Positions 60,779-64,000 of a stretch of DNA of 64,000 nt are shown one piece after another. A program made the translations under genes and the position numbers. Every line of letters begins with the position of its first letter. Position 1 is the stretch's first letter. Below the pieces are notes generated by a model. That model saw only the letters and a program-made list of their open reading frames with translations. It searched no databases and was not told where the DNA came from. The stretch is from an uncultured bacterium (lineage in GTDB: Bacteria > Bacillota > Clostridia > Lachnospirales > Lachnospiraceae), in NCBI GenBank assembly GCA_947063875.1, contig CAMSTY010000012.1, forward strand, positions 1 to 64,000, given 5' to 3'.

Positions 60779-61468
60779 ATGGAATTGAGATTTCTCGGAA
60801 AAGGCAGCGCGTTCTATCCGGTTTACGGCAATACGGGTGCGTATATGCTTTATGGCAAGGAATTGTATCTGTTGGATTGCGGAGAGTCGGCCTTTGAACG
60901 TCTGTATGGGTTGATCCGCCTGGATGAGATTGAGCGGGTGTATGTGATCCAGACTCACCTTCACGCAGATCATGTGGGGAGTCTGGGAAGCCTGATCTCC
61001 TACTTCCATCATATTTTGGGCAGACAGGTGGTGGTGGTTCATCCTCAGAAGACGATTGTGCAGCTTCTCACCTTAGAGGGAATTGACCCCCGTGGTTATA
61101 TTTATGAGGAAATCCTTCCGGAAAATGCCGCTCGTCTGCATGCTTTGCCGGTGGAGGTCAGACACGCTGCTGATATGAAATGTTATGGCTATATTCTCAG
61201 CGATGAAGGGGAGAGCATTTACTACAGCGGGGATTCCTCTGAACTTCCCCCTCAGATCCGGGAGCAGTTTCTGGAGGGAAAGATTCAGCGGATTTATCAT
61301 GACACGGCGTCCGAGGATCTGCCGAACCCCTCACACTGCTACTATGGGAAGATGGAGCAGTGGATTCCTAAGGAGAAACGGGGGCAGGTGTATTGTATGC
61401 ACTTAGACAGTCCCTGTGAGGAAGTGCTAAAGAGCCGGGGGTTTTCGGTGGTGGAGGTAGTGGGATAG
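60779..61468 (+). CDS. MBL-fold metallo-hydrolase
   Basis: VIQTHLHADHVGSLGSLISYF and YYSGDSSELP. Confidence 0.9.
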   Translation: MELRFLGKGSAFYPVYGNTGAYMLYGKELYLLDCGESAFERLYGLIRLDEIERVYVIQTHLHADHVGSLGSLISYFHHILGRQVVVVHPQKTIVQLLTLEGIDPRGYIYEEILPENAARLHALPVEVRHAADMKCYGYILSDEGESIYYSGDSSELPPQIREQFLEGKIQRIYHDTASEDLPNPSHCYYGKMEQWIPKEKRGQVYCMHLDSPCEEVLKSRGFSVVEVVG

Positions 61469-61554
61469 AAAGGCGGTATCCTGGGAACCCTGCATTTGCT
61501 GGAAGCGGATAATAAAACGTATAATCAGCAATATAATCTAATAACAAAACACGC

Positions 61555-61602
61555 CCAAAGGCGCATGGAACAGTAAAATGTAAACCATGCGTCTCTTTTT
61601 AT
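61555..61602 (+). terminator. Terminator-like stem-loop downstream of the ABC/MBL operon
   Basis: AAAGGCGCATGG...CCATGCGTCTCTTTTT. Confidence 0.6.
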
Positions 61603-61690
61603 GTTTAAAGGAGGGGCCGGGAATGAAGGGGGGATTCTGTAATTGCGGGTTGATTTACAAGGCTTGTGTGGGCAATAGTGAATAAAAAAT

Positions 61691-61714
61691 TCTCAAAAAG
61701 TGTACTTTTTGAGA
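61691..61714. promoter_or_regulatory. 24-bp palindromic site 1 TCTCAAAAAGT-GT-ACTTTTTGAGA
   Basis: 11-bp perfect arms with central GT. Confidence 0.9.
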
Positions 61715-61817
61715 AGGAAAAATGAAGCCTAAAAACATGTACATCTTACTATATTATCGTCAAAAAATCAAGAAAATTAATCTCTTTTTCTAGTTAATTT
61801 ATACCATGGAATATTTT

Positions 61818-61841
61818 TCTCAAAAAGTACACTTTTTGAGA
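61818..61841. promoter_or_regulatory. 24-bp palindromic site 2 TCTCAAAAAGT-AC-ACTTTTTGAGA
   Basis: 11-bp perfect arms with central AC; whole site is the exact reverse complement of site 1. Confidence 0.9.
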
Positions 61842-61894
61842 ACAAAAACCGACAACACTCCTGCTATTGCTGAAAGACAGAGGAAAACAGAAAC

Positions 61895-63208
61895 ATGCCC
61901 CAAGAGAAGATATGTAAAACCGTCCGTCAGTACAGCAAAGGGCCCGTCTCTCCGGAAGATATGAGAAAGCTTCAGGAAATCGCAGAGGACTGCCGCAAGG
62001 TGAAGAATTATGTCTATGACCGCTTTGGCGGAATCAAAAGCCTGTCCAAGATATATCCGGGCTATACGGTTCAAAATGAGATGACTGCATCAAAACTGCG
62101 TGAGAAGCTGGGACTGCCAAGCGTTTATTTTTATCTGGCTGTTTTTGATGCCCTGGCAGATATCAAAAGTCAGTGGAACCGCACAAAAACGAAGATTCTG
62201 CAGTTAATCGGGGCAAATGAGAACCTGACGCGGGAGGAAAAGCATTATCTTCGCTTCATTCTGAAAGTCAGCAATGCATTTATCGCTGTGCTGAACCAGG
62301 AACCGATAGAATTGACAGAAGACATACGGAAGCGGTATGAGGAAGTGGCGGGAAAACTAGATAAGGAAAAATTGCACCGTTATCTGTGCCGGCAGGTAAG
62401 GAAATATCATGTGAAGCAGCATGCGGAAGCGGTGACAGGCTTTTCTGCGGCAGAACGGGCTTACCGGTATGGCGATCATGGGATTTACCTGTCTACGAAA
62501 CAGAAACGGCAGCGTGTTTTTGTCCCGTTAACAGACAACAACCAGTACAAGAGCCAGCTTTATATCAAGCTGTATCCGGACCAAAACCGCATTGAGATTA
62601 TGGCGCCTGTCTACATGTCCGTGCGCTCCTATGAGGAGTATACCAGCTGCATCGGCGTTTCCATGGGGATGTTCACTATGCTGACAACCAGCGACGGCCG
62701 TTTCTATGGGACGAAACTGGGGGATTATGAGGCCGGATATGCGGAGTGGATACGGGGACAGACCGCAAGCTACAACTGCAACCGGAGGGATAATCCCGGA
62801 AGAAAGAAATACCTCGCAAAAAAGAAGCGGCTGGAGGAACAGCTTCATGGGTATATCAACCATGAGTTAAATCTATTCCTTCAAAACGAGAAACCTCGAA
62901 GGATTTATATGGTAAAGCTTCCCAAACCGGGGAAAGGCGGAAATATCCGAAAGATCAACAATCAGGTGAATATGTGGCAGCGAGGCTATATCCGCAGCCG
63001 CCTGATGCAGAAATGCAAAGAACAGTCCATAGAACTTGAGGAAGTCCTGGGGAAAGATATCAGCAGGGAATGCAGCTGCTGCAAAGCAACAGGAGAGACA
63101 AAGGGAGTTTCCTTTCACTGTGAAAGCTGCGGCTATACTGCGGATAAAAAGGTAAATGCAGCCAGGAATATATTAAAGCGCGGACTGGAAGGAAAGGTTA
63201 TTCATTAA
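61895..63208 (+). CDS. TnpB-like (OrfB zinc-ribbon) protein with apparently substituted RuvC catalytic residues
   Basis: CSCCKATGETKGVSFHCESCGYTADKKVNAARNILKRG zinc ribbon/RuvC-III region; IGVSMGMFTMLTTSDGRFYG at RuvC-I position; RRIYMVKLPKPGKGGNIRKINNQVNMWQRGYIRSRLMQKCKEQSIELEEVLGKDIS. Confidence 0.8.
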   Translation: MPQEKICKTVRQYSKGPVSPEDMRKLQEIAEDCRKVKNYVYDRFGGIKSLSKIYPGYTVQNEMTASKLREKLGLPSVYFYLAVFDALADIKSQWNRTKTKILQLIGANENLTREEKHYLRFILKVSNAFIAVLNQEPIELTEDIRKRYEEVAGKLDKEKLHRYLCRQVRKYHVKQHAEAVTGFSAAERAYRYGDHGIYLSTKQKRQRVFVPLTDNNQYKSQLYIKLYPDQNRIEIMAPVYMSVRSYEEYTSCIGVSMGMFTMLTTSDGRFYGTKLGDYEAGYAEWIRGQTASYNCNRRDNPGRKKYLAKKKRLEEQLHGYINHELNLFLQNEKPRRIYMVKLPKPGKGGNIRKINNQVNMWQRGYIRSRLMQKCKEQSIELEEVLGKDISRECSCCKATGETKGVSFHCESCGYTADKKVNAARNILKRGLEGKVIH

Positions 63209-63445
63209 ATCATAAGAACAGCGGTCTGGATGAATTCCGGCGGTGAGCCGGGGTTTTACCGCAAGGACCAAGCCGCGGGTTCATGATATAAAAACAAAAA
63301 CGGCATTAGAAGGCAGGGAGAGCCTGCGTATTGGGTATGCCAAGACCCTGTGAACACGAAAACTCACAAAGAGCCGTGACGTAGCAGGGAGCGAAGTGGA
63401 TTTCCACATCATCGCTGAGATGACCAATATGCCTTATTTCAAATA
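63209..63445 (+). ncRNA. Candidate structured RNA (possible omega-RNA/guide scaffold and/or leader of the next gene)
   Basis: Stems: ATCAT(AA)GAAC/GTTCATGAT, GCGG/CCGC, CCGGC-GGTGA-GCCGG, GGCAT/ATGCC, GCAGG-GAGAG-CCTGC, CCCTG/CAGGG, GTGGA-TT-TCCAC. No folding software was run. Confidence 0.45.
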
Positions 63446-63519
63446 GCAGCAGAACTGCAAAACGGGAGCTGCTGCAAGGAGAACCAGAAAACAGCAGGAA
63501 GCAAAGAGGAACGGTTGCC

Positions 63520-64000
63520 ATGAGGAATATGCACAAGAGGCAGGTTGAGGATTTTATCAAGCTGTTGGAACAAGCCCATCTGGAGATCAAAAAAGCAGTA
63601 AATACACAGGATTACGAGGTGGCTTCGGATCTTCTCGGCCAATGCCAGGAGGGCGCCATCGGCCTGGGAAATCTGATAGAAAAAGAAGAAGGGGAAGGGG
63701 TCGCTGTGATTCCTTTGCTGGAAGCTTATTGCGAACTGGCGTATCAACTGTATGAGGAACTGCAGCAGGGACAGGAAATCAATGAAAACAGGGTGTATAA
63801 AAACCTGCGCAGGTCTCTGATTCAGATAGAAAACAGCGTGAAATTTGACATTAAGTCCCGCCTGGAGATCGTGTTCTTCCCTTATAAGGCCTCTATGTGG
63901 GACAGTCTTGAGAGCGTCTGGATGGCTGCGGATGCCGACCCGGACTGCGATGCCTATGTGGTGCCGATACCCTATTATGAGAGAAATGCAGACGGGACAC
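63520..64000 (+). CDS. CDP-glycerol glycerophosphotransferase-like protein, N-terminal part (continues beyond the window)
   Basis: Frame is open to the window end: MRNMHKRQVEDFIKLLEQAHLEIKKAV...SRLEIVFFPYKASMWDSLESVWMAADADPDCDAYVVPIPYYERNADG. Confidence 0.6.
   Translation, partial: MRNMHKRQVEDFIKLLEQAHLEIKKAVNTQDYEVASDLLGQCQEGAIGLGNLIEKEEGEGVAVIPLLEAYCELAYQLYEELQQGQEINENRVYKNLRRSLIQIENSVKFDIKSRLEIVFFPYKASMWDSLESVWMAADADPDCDAYVVPIPYYERNADGT

Noticed and set aside
61691-61714. Palindromic site 1 as a Rho-independent terminator
   Set aside because: AT-rich arms with only a 2-nt centre and no T-run after the hairpin; an identical site in reverse complement nearby fits a protein or recombination site better.
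1-64000. tRNA, rRNA genes or CRISPR-Cas loci
   Set aside because: None were recognised by eye on either strand; a tRNAscan or Infernal run would be needed to exclude them firmly.

Overview
This is a Firmicutes chromosome segment, probably Lachnospiraceae or a related Clostridia judging from gene content and codon usage (inference). It is mostly dense housekeeping and metabolic genes, with an accessory edge on each side. From left to right it contains: two overlapping tyrosine recombinases (the first truncated by the window edge); uvrB with an SOS-box-like palindrome upstream; a TetR-like regulator and fucO; a divergent OLD-like ATPase and Sir2-like pair; hisH-hisF-ung-uppP; DAHP synthase and an ABC-class ATPase with an RGG tract; a LysR regulator divergent from a malonate decarboxylase locus that also carries OadG/BCCP/beta-subunit Na+-pump genes, MdcG and MadLM; a TPP riboswitch with thiC-thiW and, further on, an MFS gene and thiD; a secreted choline-binding-type repeat protein; recQ; a T-box and tyrS; asnB, a permease and an acyltransferase; two esterases with an ATP-grasp gene; a PPIase; GntR-ispE; P-II and amt; a sugar ABC operon with a LacI/solute-binding fusion regulator; and, at the right edge, a TnpB-like gene. 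The strongest candidate for an undescribed system is the TnpB-like protein (61895-63208). It keeps the zinc ribbon, but all three RuvC catalytic positions appear substituted. It has no TnpA partner, is followed by a strongly foldable non-coding region, and is preceded by two 24-bp palindromes whose central dinucleotides lie in opposite orientation (GT versus AC) around a 103-bp segment. Other notable signals are a perfect 77-bp inverted repeat (3-nt centre) that disrupts the 3' end of the malonate decarboxylase gamma gene, MITE-like palindromic repeats, and a LacI-SBP fusion regulator with a matching operator over a consensus promoter. No searches or folding programs were run; all family calls are by eye from the sequence.
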